Origin: Dryococelus australis
Lineage: Eukaryota > Arthropoda > Insecta > Phasmatodea > Phasmatidae
DNA length: 64,000 nucleotides
Assembly (NCBI GenBank): GCA_029891345.1
Contig: CM057002.1
Coordinates: 14,832,295-14,896,294 of the forward strand
Reading direction: 5' to 3'
The notes beneath the pieces were generated by a model. That model had not been told where the DNA came from, searched no databases, and worked only from the letters and a program-made list of their open reading frames with translations. Within the stretch, counting starts at the first letter, position 1. The number at the start of each line of letters is the position of its first letter. Positions 1 through 11,171 of this stretch are shown here, piece after piece. A program made the translations under genes and the position numbers.

Positions 1-721
1 GGACCCCTTGCGGCAGCCCTGAGGTCATTATAACGAACAATGTTTTCACCTCCAGAACTGCTTTTCCATGCTACGTTCGAACCACGCAGGAAGCGCACAT
101 ATTGCGGAGATGGAGAGTAATGGCTATATGATTATTTTATAACCCCAATTTCCTGTTGCTTTGTGCGATGGCCGGAGTGGAAAAAATAAAAACCGTCGCT
201 TATTAGTTCGGAGTGGAAAAAATTTCATGATTTCACTGGTGAATGGGGTTAGACTTCCGAACACGACTACCTTTCGTTTTCCGCTGGAATAAGTCGCAGG
301 TATATTAGACACGCCCTGAACGCCAATTTACAAAATAAAACCTGCTGGGGAAACAAAGACTGAACATATTTATACTTTTTTATTTACAAGTTACAGAATT
401 AAATTCTTAATTAACATAAATATAAACAGGGACAGAATACGTGTGTTAGTAGAGGCTAGTAAGAAATAGTTCTCGTACAAAATATTATTAGAACCGATTA
501 ATAGAGACCAGCAAAATTCGCAATCTAAATAACCTGCAGTCTAAACTATAGAGTATTGTGTACAAATTTCCCTATGTCAACTGTGCATTGGTTGTATGCT
601 TTCACAGAGGAAGGAGACGATTGGGTCAGCGTTCTCCAGGAGGTGTCAAACACCGAGTGGACCAGTGGCTAAAGTTATATAAAAGCATGTGTTTTGAATT
701 CTAGCATGACCAAAATTAATC
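1..721. other. No gene recognised
   Basis: Moderately AT-rich DNA with no convincing coding frame, RNA gene or clear repeat boundary. The short open frame here has no recognisable domain. Confidence 0.5.
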
Positions 722-845
722 CGCTAATTCTTCAAGTCTCTACCGATTAAACTTTGTTTGCGTGAGGCGGAGGAATATCCTGGAAGTAGAACTTTATCAG
801 GGCTTCAGAAAAGTTGGAAGTAACCATGAATGGAGTATAGTTGGG
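722..845 (-). mobile_element. MITE family I fragment
   Basis: The reverse strand repeats the start of the elements at about 13025 and 21850 (GGTTACTTCCAACTTTTC, then a stretch with CCTCATGCAAACAAA). It abuts a family B MITE at 846 and is a partial copy. Confidence 0.5.
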
Positions 846-1276
846 TATAGACTGTTCACAGTAAAATGAGCACTTTTGAAAGCCCTGTTTGGGATCTACT
901 TGCATACACGTTGTGTAATCTTCCGCCTTATGTAAAATTAACATTTGCATGAGCTTCGTCACTTTATTCATGCGTAGGTCAAGAGAAAATTTAAAATTAT
1001 TATAAAAGTAAATATTTTACAAATATACTTAATTTTACACTTCGATGCATTAATAAAACAGAAAGAGAAAGGAACAAGTTATGTTAACACAAATGGTTAG
1101 TTGACACTTTTTGTTCGACGTTAAGTTATAAATGTACTTTCCATCTATCGATACCAACTTTGCTGGGCGCATGTTACTTGGTGCGCCCATTGAAAATATG
1201 TGCATGTAGGGGCAGTGGCATTTTTTCGGAGGTTGATTTCAAAAGTGCTCACTTTATCGTAAACAATCTTTATAAG
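846..1276 (+). mobile_element. MITE family B copy 1
   Basis: Non-coding element of about 430 bp. It opens with a variant of CTGTTCACGGTAAAGTGAGC and closes with the inverse of that sequence. Its interior (ACTTGCATACACGTTGTGTA, CTTCCGCCTTATGT, a GGGCGCATGTTACTTGGTGC block) recurs near 13330, 20310, 23928, 53816 and 59160. No transposase is encoded, so any mobilisation would be in trans. The superfamily is unassigned. Confidence 0.65.
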
Positions 1277-2388
1277 AATACTTTCAGAGTTTTATTTTTG
1301 ATAAACCTAAACGAGCAAGCATTACCAAGAATCCAATATGGCGGGCGAAGGTTCCCCTGAAGGCTGCCGCCTGGTGAGGGTAGGTATGTGTGCATGTGTG
1401 AGGCTAGAAATTAACAAGTCGCTAGAGACGGCTCGTGCTGGCGCATTAAACACGTTATCACCTCTACACGTGAAGGTGTAAACTGGCGTGCAGAAGTGCC
1501 GTCGCATCACTGCAACTACGTGACTTCAAGTGGCGACAACGTTGTTTCACTGGACCAACTACTCTCTCGTAGTTCGGCGTGATCCCGCTAGCGCGCTCGT
1601 CGCGCAAGTCGTCTTCCTCGGTTCCAACTCTGCGCGGTCGTTTGCTCTGTGCTTCGACTCCCCCCCCCCCCCTTCCTCCCTCAATCACCCACCGCTCTTT
1701 TATTTATCGTAATCGTGCTCGTTCATAATACATTATTCGGCAGGAGATCTGACAGGCCATTAGACTGCCTCCTCCGAAATTTCAATATTTTATATAGCAT
1801 TTTTTGAATGATTTTTTTTTAACGTTGTGGGTTTACGAAAAGGAGGCTTCACTGGGCTCATAGAGCTTCCCTCTTTTTTTAATTCCTCTCTTAGTCATTC
1901 TAGTCATGTATTGCTTTAATTATATTTGCAACCAATAATTGTTTTAGATAACGTTTAATTAACATAGCAATTTATTACATTCTTGCCAAGTTTTAATCAT
2001 TTGTGCGGATCTGGAAAAAGAGATATTTCTGTGAACATTGCTTGTTAATTGCCAAATTTTAAGTCGAAATAATCAAGGTAGCTACTTTATTATTTGGCTA
2101 AGTGCATTTAGTTGTCAACCAATTTTGTATGTATATTATTTGTGCTTCGGCTCACGGTTCGTGTATTTTGAGAAACAGCAGTTTGGAAAAGCAGTCTTCA
2201 GCCATGTTTGAGGGCATTAAAATGATGTTTCCAATGTGTGTCATGTCTTTAAAGTGCCATACGCGACTAAACTGAAGTAGGTTTTCTATTTGTTGATAAG
2301 TGTTTTGGGCAAATGTTTACTGGCCGCCTGAAGAACTGGTATTTCAAACATACTGTGGCGTAGTTCAAGCGTCGGGCAGGATGCCGCC
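1277..2388. other. No gene recognised; C homopolymer
   Basis: Unique-looking DNA with a run of about 12 C near 1661. The two overlapping open frames at 1464-1712 on opposite strands have low-complexity products around the C run and are not credible genes. Confidence 0.45.
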
Positions 2389-2665
2389 TTAACACTTTGT
2401 GTGCGGTGGATATTTCCTGACAGCTAATACAAACTAGAAGTAGTCGCCTATATTCACGACTGCACGACCATCAGCTCCGTTGGCCTATGTTATCTCCGTT
2501 TACAACCTCGCGTCCTATTGGTTCAGACAACACCCGACACGATCACTGTACTTGCCAATGTTCATTACTGGCTGTCTCTCTGCCGATAGAGTGCCGAGTT
2601 GGAAGCACCCCGATCAAATGTTCTTTACTGATTAGAATAATTTACAATACATCGTGTTCATTTGA
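2389..2665 (-). mobile_element. Divergent piggyBac-like MITE (family D relative)
   Basis: It begins TTAACACTTTGTGTGCGG. It shares with family D, read in the same direction, AGAAGTNAGTCNCCTATAT, a CCTATTGGT block and GATCAAATGT. It is much decayed and the far boundary is uncertain. Confidence 0.4.
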
Positions 2666-3080
2666 TTAGGTTACACTTTGAGCTGCAGACAACTTTATTA
2701 AAACTGTTGAAGTAATATTTCTCCCCTCTTGTCTTTAGAGAATATAGATTACCTAATGTTACGGCGAACTCCGTACAACTCACTTTTGAATTCCGGCGAC
2801 GTAACATTACGTTGGAAGCACTCAAAGTGTTATGAAATATCTGATCGGGACTCATTCAACTTACCTCTGTACGGGCTGGTAGCTAGGCGGGAATACGCAC
2901 TATACCGTACATTAGACACGACCTGTATGTTGTAAACCAAAGAGGAAACGATGAACCTAACATAACCGGTGTCCATGTGACTCACTTATAGCTTGTTTTG
3001 AATGTCTGTTGTTTGAATGTACAGAGCCCAACGTTTTAATTAATAAATGATCAACTCGCCTTTACATTTGCTATCAGTAA
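2666..3080. other. No gene recognised
   Basis: Short open frames on both strands overlap each other and show no domain. No repeat relation was seen within the window. Confidence 0.4.
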
Positions 3081-3322
3081 GCGTGTTCGCTGAAGTGTGG
3101 ATAAACAGGTCGGTGAGGAGTCCGAATACAGAGACCAGTAGAAAGTATCAGCGTTTCTGCAGTGGTGAGTACAACAGACCCATTTGCTATCAGTCAGGTG
3201 TTGAGTACGCCAGTAAGCGTGTTCGCTGAAGTGTGGATAAACAGGTTGGTGAGGAGTCCGAATACAGAGATCAGCAGAAAGTATCAGCGTTTCTGCAGTG
3301 GTGAGTACAACAGACCCATTTT
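3081..3322 (+). repeat. Tandem duplication, 136-bp period
   Basis: A segment of about 105 bp starting GCGTGTTCGCTGAAGTGTGG occurs at 3081 and again at 3217 with only a few substitutions. Both copies end in TTTCTGCAGTGGTGAGTACA, which resembles a 5' splice site (GTGAGT), though nothing else supports exons here. Confidence 0.8.
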
Positions 3323-4153
3323 TTGACTGTCTTCACTGCCGGAAAAATGCTCGCAAACTTCAGTGCGTCAAATTACCGTATCGTAAGTAGAATACAGAAA
3401 TCGAGCGATTTTTATATTGATACAGCAACTGTAATTGTAATTACAAAAAAGGACCTTGCTAATGACAACAGGCGTAGTAAAATAATTGTCATTTGTCTTA
3501 GTTGAAGTGCTACCAAAATAAATAAATAATGGTATAAAATAATTGAATGTCACTTCACTACTCACATTACGTGTGGGAAGAATGTATATAGCATTAAATT
3601 CAAATATTTCATAATAATGTCGGTTTATTGTTACAGAGGAAATTATATTTAAAATCAAGCAAATCTAATCGAAATGTTGTAGTCAACATGTTCAATCGAA
3701 CTTCCAGAAAGCGAATAGCAAATAACAAAATGAGTAGTCTGCAGTGCATTTGAGCATCAAGTGACTAATCATTCTTTTTACTCGCTGGTTAGATAAACTG
3801 AGCCTTACACCATGTCCCGAGATAGTTAAGCTCATTACAGGCCGGCTGGAACGAAGGAGGCGCGGTAAATGTGACACCGGCGCGGGGTGCGTCAATGTGG
3901 GAGCACGTGACGAATTAATTAAAAGTTTCTCTGTCTCATTCTCTTCCTCATCTCCGGTTCAGCGGCTGACGGTTGCGACAGAACAAATCACGTATCAGTT
4001 CAGGGAACGACTATCGATGCTCCATTTCGCTGTCGCAGCGCCCGCTCTTTTTTAATCAGCGGCAGATATGACCCCTCTTCGAACATGAATCCAGACTTGC
4101 GCTCGAGGCAGCGATTATCTCAACCTTCCTATGGCTGCCTGCGTTCATACTCT
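3323..4153. other. No gene recognised
   Basis: AT-rich DNA up to about 3800, then a more GC-rich stretch. No domain-bearing frame and no clear repeat. Confidence 0.4.
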
Positions 4154-4765
4154 TAAGGTGATATTTCACTTTTTTTTTTATTTGGATATCTGAAAGAGGT
4201 TTTGAAAAGTGCCCCCTTAATGCAGTTATTAGTTGTCAAATCATTATAGTTTTCAAAGTATAACACTCGAAAGTCTTAATTTCCAGAATTTTGCAGCATA
4301 CTAGGCTTTCCTCCTAGATATTCCCCCCCCCCCCAATAAAATTGCATTTTGTGGATCTGCAGGGTGTGCAGAACATACTGATTCAGTATCAGTGCGATTT
4401 ATAAACAGGTGAGCGAGTATTGTCACTATAAATTTTGTTAAAAATAGGGGTCAGATTTGTCGTAAATATATTTTTGTTCATTCAAACGAAACTGTTCACG
4501 TTCATTTAATAAATAGTTTAAACGATAAACTGTAGAGGAAAAGTTTCTTTTGTTCCTTTCGTAGCTTGTAAACACAAGTGCGGTACGCCGCGCTTAGGCT
4601 CTAATTCAACACTTTGAACCTTCCTATAACACTTTTGTATCGGAATTTGAGTTTTGTATTTTAAAAACTGTAATGATTTGACAACCAACAACTGTATTCA
4701 GGGGACATTTTTTGACACCTCTCTCAGATAACCAAACTCGCAAAAAAATTAGAAATATCACCTTA
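4154..4765. mobile_element. Long-TIR foldback MITE
   Basis: The left end TAAGGTGATATTTC and right end GAAATATCACCTTA are the two ends of inverted arms of roughly 115 bp. The arms share TTGTCAAATCATTA near 4234 and its inverse near 4675. The interior is non-coding. A TA target duplication is possible but not decisive. A family D element abuts it on the right. Confidence 0.7.
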
Positions 4766-5221
4766 TCACTTTCTAGACTATACGCGAGTGTAGCTCGAGC
4801 AGAGATAATTTGAAAATTTCTCTGTTGTTCAGAACAAAACTCGCATGGCTGTGCAGTCTTTGTTCGGCTAATAATAACACGACCTCACAAGAACACGACA
4901 GCGCAGTAGCAATGATATTGCTAACGATAGAACATCTTTTATTTTTTTATAGCCACAGACATTATTGACTGTAAATACTTTTATACGATAAAGGACAGTT
5001 GATTGGGTCAATATCAGCTCGTCTATCCATTGGTTCATAACCGGTCAATAAGGAACGCTGTAAAGAACAGGGCAGTGTCCGGTTTGGTATGGACCAATAG
5101 CACGATGGTGAGCTCTAACACAGACAACTACAGAACCGATTTTATTGCAGTAGTGGATATACGTGACTCATTTCTAATATGTCTTAAGTGCCATTAATGT
5201 GTGCAGACCTCTATGTGTTAA
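4763..5221 (+). mobile_element. piggyBac-like MITE family D copy 1
   Basis: About 460 bp, ending GTGTTAA, with the interior TGTAGCTCGAGCA, GACCTCACAAGAACACGACA, TTGGGTCAATATCAGCTCGT and TATGGACCAATAGCACGATG shared with copies at 8961, 12529 and 15812. Other copies begin and end with TTAA followed by CAC/GTG, as expected for TTAA-targeting piggyBac-type elements. Here the left TTAA is mutated to TTAT. No coding capacity. Confidence 0.7.
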
Positions 5222-5280
5222 CTTACGTATTAATTTTTAGTTTTAATAAATGCAAGCCAGAAAATTTTCTAAGTACACGT

Positions 5281-5800
5281 ACTTACGAATTCCTTACAGT
5301 AAAAAAAGGTAATTGAACTTATGGGAAGAAGTTATTTTGGTTCATGGCGGAAAACAAAAACTAGTCATTAAATGTCGGTATTTCAGCAGCAGCCAGTAGG
5401 ATTGCCCAGGGAAAATGTGATGTCTGCATTGGTGCTAGCTTCTGACTTGCAGGGGGCCACTGAAGCTTAGTGGATAGCCTGCTCGCCTCCCATCAAAGCG
5501 AACCGGGTTCGATCCCCGGCCGGGTAACCGGATTTTCGCAAGTGGGAATCGTGCCGGACGATGCCGTTGGCCGGCGGGTTTTCTCGGGGATCTCCTGTTT
5601 ACCCAGCCCCTTCATTCCGGCGACGCTCCATACTCTCTTCAAATCTCTTCTCTTCTTCTTCTGACTTGCACAGCACGGGCCATGATTTTACATAATATGA
5701 GACATGCCAGGCGTGAAGTAGTACACTCGGAAACATGCCAAGTGTGAAGTAAATAATACACTCGGAATATGACACTGATATCGGCACACATTTGCTAGCG
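5281..5800 (+). mobile_element. Family H repeat interrupted by a SINE
   Basis: The flanks at 5385-5451 and 5671-5740 match 25690-25815 once the SINE at 5452-5657 is skipped (shared: CAGGGAAA, TTGGTGC, ACTTGCACAG, CCATGATTT, AGTACACTCG). This is therefore an older dispersed repeat into which the SINE landed. Its outer boundaries and class are unknown. Confidence 0.6.
5452..5657 (+). mobile_element. tRNA-derived SINE copy 1, with 13-bp TSD
   Basis: The tRNA-like head has an A-box-like TTAGTGGATAGCCTG and a B box GGGTTCGATCCCC (RNA polymerase III promoter elements). A family-specific body follows (AAGTGGGAATCGTGCCGGAC, GGCGGGTTTTCTCGGGGATC) and a pyrimidine-rich tail. The 13-base CTTCTGACTTGCA is present at both edges (5439-5451 and 5658-5670). 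A paralogous empty site at about 25760 supports target-primed insertion. It needs LINE machinery in trans. Six other full or near-full copies lie in this window. Confidence 0.88.
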
Positions 5801-5965
5801 ACTAAGAAAAGCTAGGAGTGAGTCAACTTCATCCACAAATGTAGAAGCACAATGTTCCATTCATCTCTAGCCTCACGTGCCTCTATCGTATTGGTGGACA
5901 ACGCGTCTACCAGCCAACAGTAAATAGAATGCCGATCTAGCCTTGTAACATTGAAATGCTATTTG

Positions 5966-6260
5966 TAGGGATAGGAAAAATTCGCGAGTTCAATGACCTG
6001 CAGACTAGAGGCTACAGTCATGTGTATACTCGAGTCTCAGATGTTTGTCATTGGCTGCTGCCCCATAGAGTAGCCAGTGTTACTCCACACTTGGTAGTAT
6101 GGCGCTCGCTACTTGTTTACTTGCAAGTCTGCTGTTGGTTCAGAGTTGTCCAGGGCTTGTCTAATAAACTGCGACCCAATTACAAAGTCAACTCCAGTGT
6201 ACACGTGTTTGACGTCTATCTTGTCTTGAAATGAACTCGCGAACTGTTCCTATATCCCTA
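5966..6260 (+). mobile_element. hAT-like MITE family A copy 1
   Basis: Its 295 bp run from TAGGGATAGGAA to the inverse TTCCTATATCCCTA, with TTCGCGAGTTC just inside both ends. The interior (TTGGCTGCTGCCCCATAGAG, CTTGTTTACTTGCAAGTCTG, CTAATAAACTGCGA) recurs in five other copies. The 8-bp target duplication seen at 11419-11709 assigns the family to hAT-like elements. Open frames inside are not genes. Confidence 0.8.
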
Positions 6261-7388
6261 GTTGTTTGTAATACAATAGGCTACACATACAGACAGTAGG
6301 TATGCAGAAAAGTTGGCTTTTATTTATGAGCCTTTTTTCTGATTTAACATAACTACCTATTTCCCTATTAAAATTCAGATAAAGATAGCTAAATAAAGTA
6401 ACCTTTTCCGGGCCAGTTTTGTTTTTACGGACAGAGAAGTATACACACAAGTTTAGCCCGAGCTACAAAGAGGCACAGAAATAAATCTGATCATCAAACA
6501 ATTTAAAAGAACTTATACAATTTATGAAGTACGCCAATGCACGAAGTATTTTCACAAAAATTTACTTCCCTTTTCTACATATATTTGTCATGACATGCCT
6601 TTACTCCGCCATTCTTTCAAAGAACGTTACCCAGACATATGCTGTGTCATAACTTACTGCAACATACCATCATTCGCCTGCCCTTGATCTCCTCGGAATC
6701 CACAATTCGCCACATTCGCTTGAGCCATACGGGGCGAAGTGGGTATAATTATGATCACCCGCCTTCGTTTCGTGATGTGCAATGCTTACACGAGAAAAAT
6801 ATGAGTTAAGTAAACACATCTTGTTATGTCGTCTTAGTTTGTGTAGGAATACCAGCGCCCAGGAAAAGGCGGGTAGAAACTGTCAAATAAAAACAACTGT
6901 AAAACGAAACTTACAGTGAAGTGATAATCGCTTGTGCTCTTGGCTGAAGGACACATTCAAAAGTGCATCCATGCAATGGAAGTGAACCCCAGAAGTTAAA
7001 TAAAAGTAGTAGCCTACAAGTATGTGATAATTATAGTATTTGGAACAAAACTTTAGTAAGTTAACGAGAATTCTTTTGGCAGGCATTTCAGATTTACTGT
7101 GTGTTGTATTTCTGGTAAATAACTTCAACTTTCTATTTTTAACATGTTCTATAACTTATAAAATATATAAATATAAACTAAAGCTGATATTAAATGCTAC
7201 TTTAGTACTCAACATATTAGGGGTGCTATATATATTAGGGGTACTTGCATTTAAATTTATTTATTCCTTGTGTTAGTGTGTTCTTGGACGTATACTCGCT
7301 ACGTTGGTATATAAAGTACGTACCATTGCGAATAATGAGTAACTAAAGCTCATTTTAGATAGTATTTTTTCGTTATATAATGAACGTG
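6261..7388. other. No gene recognised
   Basis: AT-rich, with overlapping short frames on both strands around 6883-7276 made of hydrophobic low-complexity residues. No family is recognisable. Confidence 0.45.
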
Positions 7389-7672
7389 TAGGAAACTGCA
7401 AAATTCGCGTTATTATTTGGCGTTAAGCTTAACTTCACAGTGCTGTATACACTCGCCCCTCCATTGGCTGCTGCTTAAATACGAAGCCACTCCCTTTCTG
7501 ACTGAACTGTTCTTTATTGGGAAACACAATCGTTAAAGCGTTAACTTATTGGCGCAGAGTTGCCCATGGCGTGTCGAATATAATACGGTCCAAAGGCAAA
7601 CACATTGGGAAGGTACATGTGCTTTAAGATTAACCTGTCCCGAAATAATAACGCGAATATTGCAGGTTCCTA
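7389..7672. mobile_element. hAT-like MITE family F copy 1
   Basis: Its 284 bp open TAGGAAACTGCAAAATTCGC and close with the inverse GCGAATATTGCAGGTTCCTA. The flanking octamers TGAACGTG (7381-7388) and TGAATGTG (7673-7680) differ at one base, an aged 8-bp target duplication. Family F recurs at 23638, 24991, 26006 and 26310. Non-coding. Confidence 0.8.
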
Positions 7673-7686
7673 TGAATGTGCTATAG

Positions 7687-8358
7687 TTAGGGCCACCCAT
7701 TTTTCACGAAAATATTTAGGCGCAAACTAGACTTCAATGGCCTGATTGCACTGTTGCAACTTTATTTTTGATATTGGACGCGTGTTTGTTGTACGAGATG
7801 ACAGCTCTCACCCGACTGGACCAATCATAATCTAGCTTGACTCGAATGTCTCTAAATGTGTTCAGGCTTCAAAGTGTTTAGGGGTTATTCGGAAGTAGTT
7901 CCTGATATTTGTAAGGTCAATCCTTTCGAAACTCGATTATTTGAAGGCGCATAGCTGCCTTAGGAATAATCTGCAGGAGTTACCCGGAGTTTTTTGAAAA
8001 CACTTTGTATATACCCTGTAATTAAAATTGCCATCGACCGTCTTACTATGTCCTTAATGCGGGTTTAGGTTTAAAGAATGAAGAATTAAGACTTGTACTT
8101 ATTTTGCGTGTGCTTAACGAGTCGTACGTTTTGCAGTTTATGATTGATCTACCAGCTCTTAAGTCTAGCCAATCAGAATCGCAGGAGACGAAAGCAGCCG
8201 ACACAACCTGGAAAAATGGACACGAGTGAAGTTTATTTACATATATTTAATTATTTGTTGGCACTGCTTGTGCAATCATTTTGAATAAAAAATCGCGATG
8301 TCTTATAGAAGGGGAGGCCAACGCCAGCATTAGTGATTTGTGTCAGTAAATGAGAAAA
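7687..8358. other. Decayed MITE-like sequence, no gene
   Basis: It starts TTAGGGCCACCCATTTTTCA, which resembles the terminus of the element at 62747. No matching right end was found. The rest is unrecognised non-coding DNA. Confidence 0.35.
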
Positions 8359-8605
8359 TGTTGAACCTTAGGAGATTCGTGTGCGGCTCCTTGGTTGCCG
8401 CTACAGTATGCACTTTCGTGGTTGGATGATTTTAAACATCGCGTTTCTCAAGCGTCTGTCCGCGAATCATCGACGTTCAATACCGGAGTACTTTATCACG
8501 ATTGGCCCAATCAGATAAGAACATGTCTTCTCACGTAGACGCGTGGCCAATAACCAACGGAAGTTCCGGTCACGGACGTAGGATATTGACGTCACAATAC
8601 GGCCC
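8359..8605 (+). repeat. Family G repeat, plus copy of an inverted pair
   Basis: About 245 bp from TTGAACCTTAGGAG to the TAGGATATTGA region, nearly identical to the reverse complement of 11172-11405. Shared blocks include GCGGCTCCTTGGTTGCCGCT and TTATCACGATTGGCCCAATC. A more diverged copy is at about 14522-14660. No coding content. Confidence 0.75.
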
Positions 8606-8960
8606 TGGGCTCTGATTGGCTTCTTCGTCTTGATTGTACTAAGTTATAAAACATAACGATCTCTAAGTCAAGCCAAGAACGCACACGACCCGAACACGAC
8701 CCTCACTTCAGCAGTAAAACAATACCCTCGAAAAAATTGTTTTACATTCTAATCACAATGCTTAAGGTTTCTGTTAATCCAATCGTAAACCACCCTTATG
8801 CCACCTAAGTGAAACTGTATAATTTTTAGGAAAGTAAATATGTTCATAGTATGTAAACTCGAGCTCTTATATGTATAAAACATGCAAATTGGCTTTCACA
8901 GCCATAAATGTACATATTGCACTCTCAACGTAACGTCAATTTATGGAACTATTTGTATTA

Positions 8961-9221
8961 TTAACACTTTGTATACTATGCTCAAGTGTAGCTCGAGCAA
9001 AGCTAATTTGAAATTTTCTTTTGTTGTTCAGAACAAAACTCGCATGGATGTGCAGTCTTTACTCGGCTGGTGTTTAACATGACCTCACAAGAACACCACA
9101 GAGCAGTAAAAATGATATAAGTAAACGATAGAATTTCTTTTTTCTTATATAGTGGATATAGGTGGCTCACTTCTAATTTGTCTTAAGTGCCGGTAAACGT
9201 GGGCAGACCTCACTGTGTTAA
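8961..9221 (+). mobile_element. piggyBac-like MITE family D copy 2, internally deleted
   Basis: It begins TTAACACTTTGTATACTATG and ends CACTGTGTTAA, so TTAA is retained on both sides. At about 260 bp it lacks the middle of the usual ~455 bp element. Confidence 0.75.
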
Positions 9222-9261
9222 TTCGGTGCCAGCTTAACTGGTGTCAGCATGCTGAGCGTGT

Positions 9262-9317
9262 AGTGAGTGAGTGAAGAGATCTGGGCGGCTCTTAACAGCG
9301 AGGTCTTTAACAACAAT

Positions 9318-9349
<32 letters not shown>

Positions 9350-9350
9350 A
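9262..9350 (-). mobile_element. SINE 3' fragment with AAC microsatellite
   Basis: GGGCGGCTCTTAACAGCGAG at about 9273 matches the left edge of the minus-strand SINE at 22258. An AAC trinucleotide run follows (about 9311-9350). Only the 3' end of the SINE is present. Confidence 0.6.
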
Positions 9351-9575
9351 GAAACTAAAATGTTATCAGTACCCAGCCAATGGCCATCACTGAACTCTAT
9401 TATATAATTTCAATAGCCAATAATTAATAAACTTCTTTGAAAAGTAATGAAAATTTGAAGTCTTGACATATAATAGAAAGTGCGCCTGATCGGGTGGATA
9501 GGTGCGAGGAGAATCCCGGGGTGAAGATAGCTGCCTGGGCCTCGTCGCGGCTCCCATCCATACCCAGGTGCGCCG

Positions 9576-10160
9576 CCTACAGTATCCACCCCCATGGAGC
9601 CGACCATGGAGGGAATCAACCAGGGCCCTCATCCGCCTAGTCTCACATACTGTGAGACCCGGGACACAGCTATGTTCCTCCAGGCCACTCCGCCTACAGT
9701 ATCCACCCCCATGGAGCCGACCATGGAGGGAATCAACCAGGGCCCTCATCCGCCTAGTCTCACATACTGTGAGACCCGGGACACAGCTATATTCCTCCAG
9801 GCCACTCCGCCTACAGTATCCACCCCCATGGAGCCGACCATGGAGGGAATCAACCAGGGCCCTCATCCGCCTAGTCTCACATACTGTGAGACCCGGGACA
9901 CAGCTATGTTCCTCCAGGCCACTCCGCCTACAGTATCCACCCCCATGGAGCCGACCATGGAGGGAATCAACCAGGGCCCTCATCCGCCTAGTCTCACATA
10001 CTGTGAGACCCGGGACACAGCTATGTTCCTCCAGGCCACTCCGCCTACAGTATCCACCCCCATGGAGCCGACCATGGAGGGAATCAACCAGGGCCCTCAT
10101 CCGCCTAGTCTCACATACTGTGAGACCCGGGACACAGCTATGTTCCTCCAGGCCACTCCG
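9576..10160 (+). repeat. 117-bp minisatellite, 5 units
   Basis: Five nearly identical 117-bp units start at about 9576, 9693, 9810, 9927 and 10044. One visible variant is TATATTCC for TATGTTCC in unit 2. Each unit is GC-rich, carries two CCATGG sites and a small inverted repeat (CTCACA-TAC-TGTGAG). Because 117 is 39 codons, long frames stay open on both strands (up to 266 residues). The array's periodicity explains these frames better than a gene: there is no start context, no domain, and both strands are equally open. Confidence 0.92.
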
Positions 10161-10432
10161 CCCCCTGCCACACCCAACCAGAAGCAATAACTACTTTAAA
10201 TTTTTTTATGTTGTGATTATAATATTACAATGAAATTAATAATTCAATTAAAGATATCATTTAAACTTTAAGTTATTATAATCTAAGGAATAGAATGATT
10301 TTAGAAGGATCCTAATGTTTATGTATAATTTATTAAACTGAATAAATCTATCTACTATTTATGAAAATATAATAGTTTATTTACACTGAATGGATTTAAA
10401 AAAATTGGAAATTTTAATATTGAGAAATATTC

Positions 10433-10640
10433 AGAGCCGATGAGGGCGACTGAGGTGAGTATGGAGCAGCGCCCGAATGAAAGGCGGGAGGAAGCAGGAG
10501 ATCCCCGAAAAGACCCGCCGACCAATGGCATCGTCCGGCACGATTCCCACATGCGAAGATCCGGTGACCCAGCCGGGGATTGACCACGGTTAGTCTTGGT
10601 GGGAGGCGAGCGTGCTAACAGCTAAGCCACCGCCCCCCCC
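10433..10640 (-). mobile_element. tRNA-derived SINE copy 2
   Basis: Reverse-strand copy of the SINE at 5452. Visible are the body in inverse (GATCCCCGAAAAGACCCGCC, GCATCGTCCGGCACGATTCC) and the tRNA-like head ending in a run of C near 10630. The head is damaged: the B box is altered. Confidence 0.8.
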
Positions 10641-11171
10641 CCCCCGAGGGCGTAGTCTAATACTTCCTATGCAGTTGTTGGTGGTGTTTTTTTTCTTTCC
10701 AATAGTTTGTTTTCAAAGTGCTCACTTCAGCGTGAAGAGCCTTTACTTTGTTTGCTGCTTCTGTTGTATGGCCACGCCCTGCTCGTCTCCCTCACGCATG
10801 TACACACACGCACTCACGCACACTCCACCATCGGAAACACAGCAGGGTAGACACCCCATCGTTCGGTGCCGGCACCCACACACACACACACGTAGTGTTC
10901 ACGTGATCGCCCACCAGAGCGCATTGCCGAACTCCCTTCATTCCATCTCACCCTCAGGGACCACACACGACGCGGGGAATCTCGTAAACCCTGACGAGCC
11001 CTGTCCGACAACACGCATATCACAGCTACGACATGTCCAACTAGGTCGTCATCTCTGTACCCGGTACATACAAACTACAGGCTGTTCACGGAAAAGCGAG
11101 CACTACTGAGGCCATGTGACTTTTTCCTATCAATACGGACAGGTGTTTTTCGCCAAATATTTATGGCCATG
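10641..11171. other. No gene recognised; CA microsatellite
   Basis: Contains a (CA)n run near 10878-10892 and two isolated MITE-terminus-like sequences (AAGTGCTCACTTC near 10720; GCTGTTCACGGAAAAGCGAG near 11083). The open frames of 165 and 69 residues on opposite strands are low complexity (His/Thr/Pro or the reverse) and follow the CA repeat. Confidence 0.5.

Noticed and set aside
9387-10233. Long open frames on both strands (266, 243 and 198 residues)
   Set aside because: They exist because the repeat period is 117 bp (39 codons). Both strands are open, no start context or domain is present, and they run through a minisatellite.
10612-11109. 165-residue plus-strand frame
   Set aside because: Low-complexity product over a CA microsatellite and a C-run, with an overlapping opposite-strand frame and no domain.
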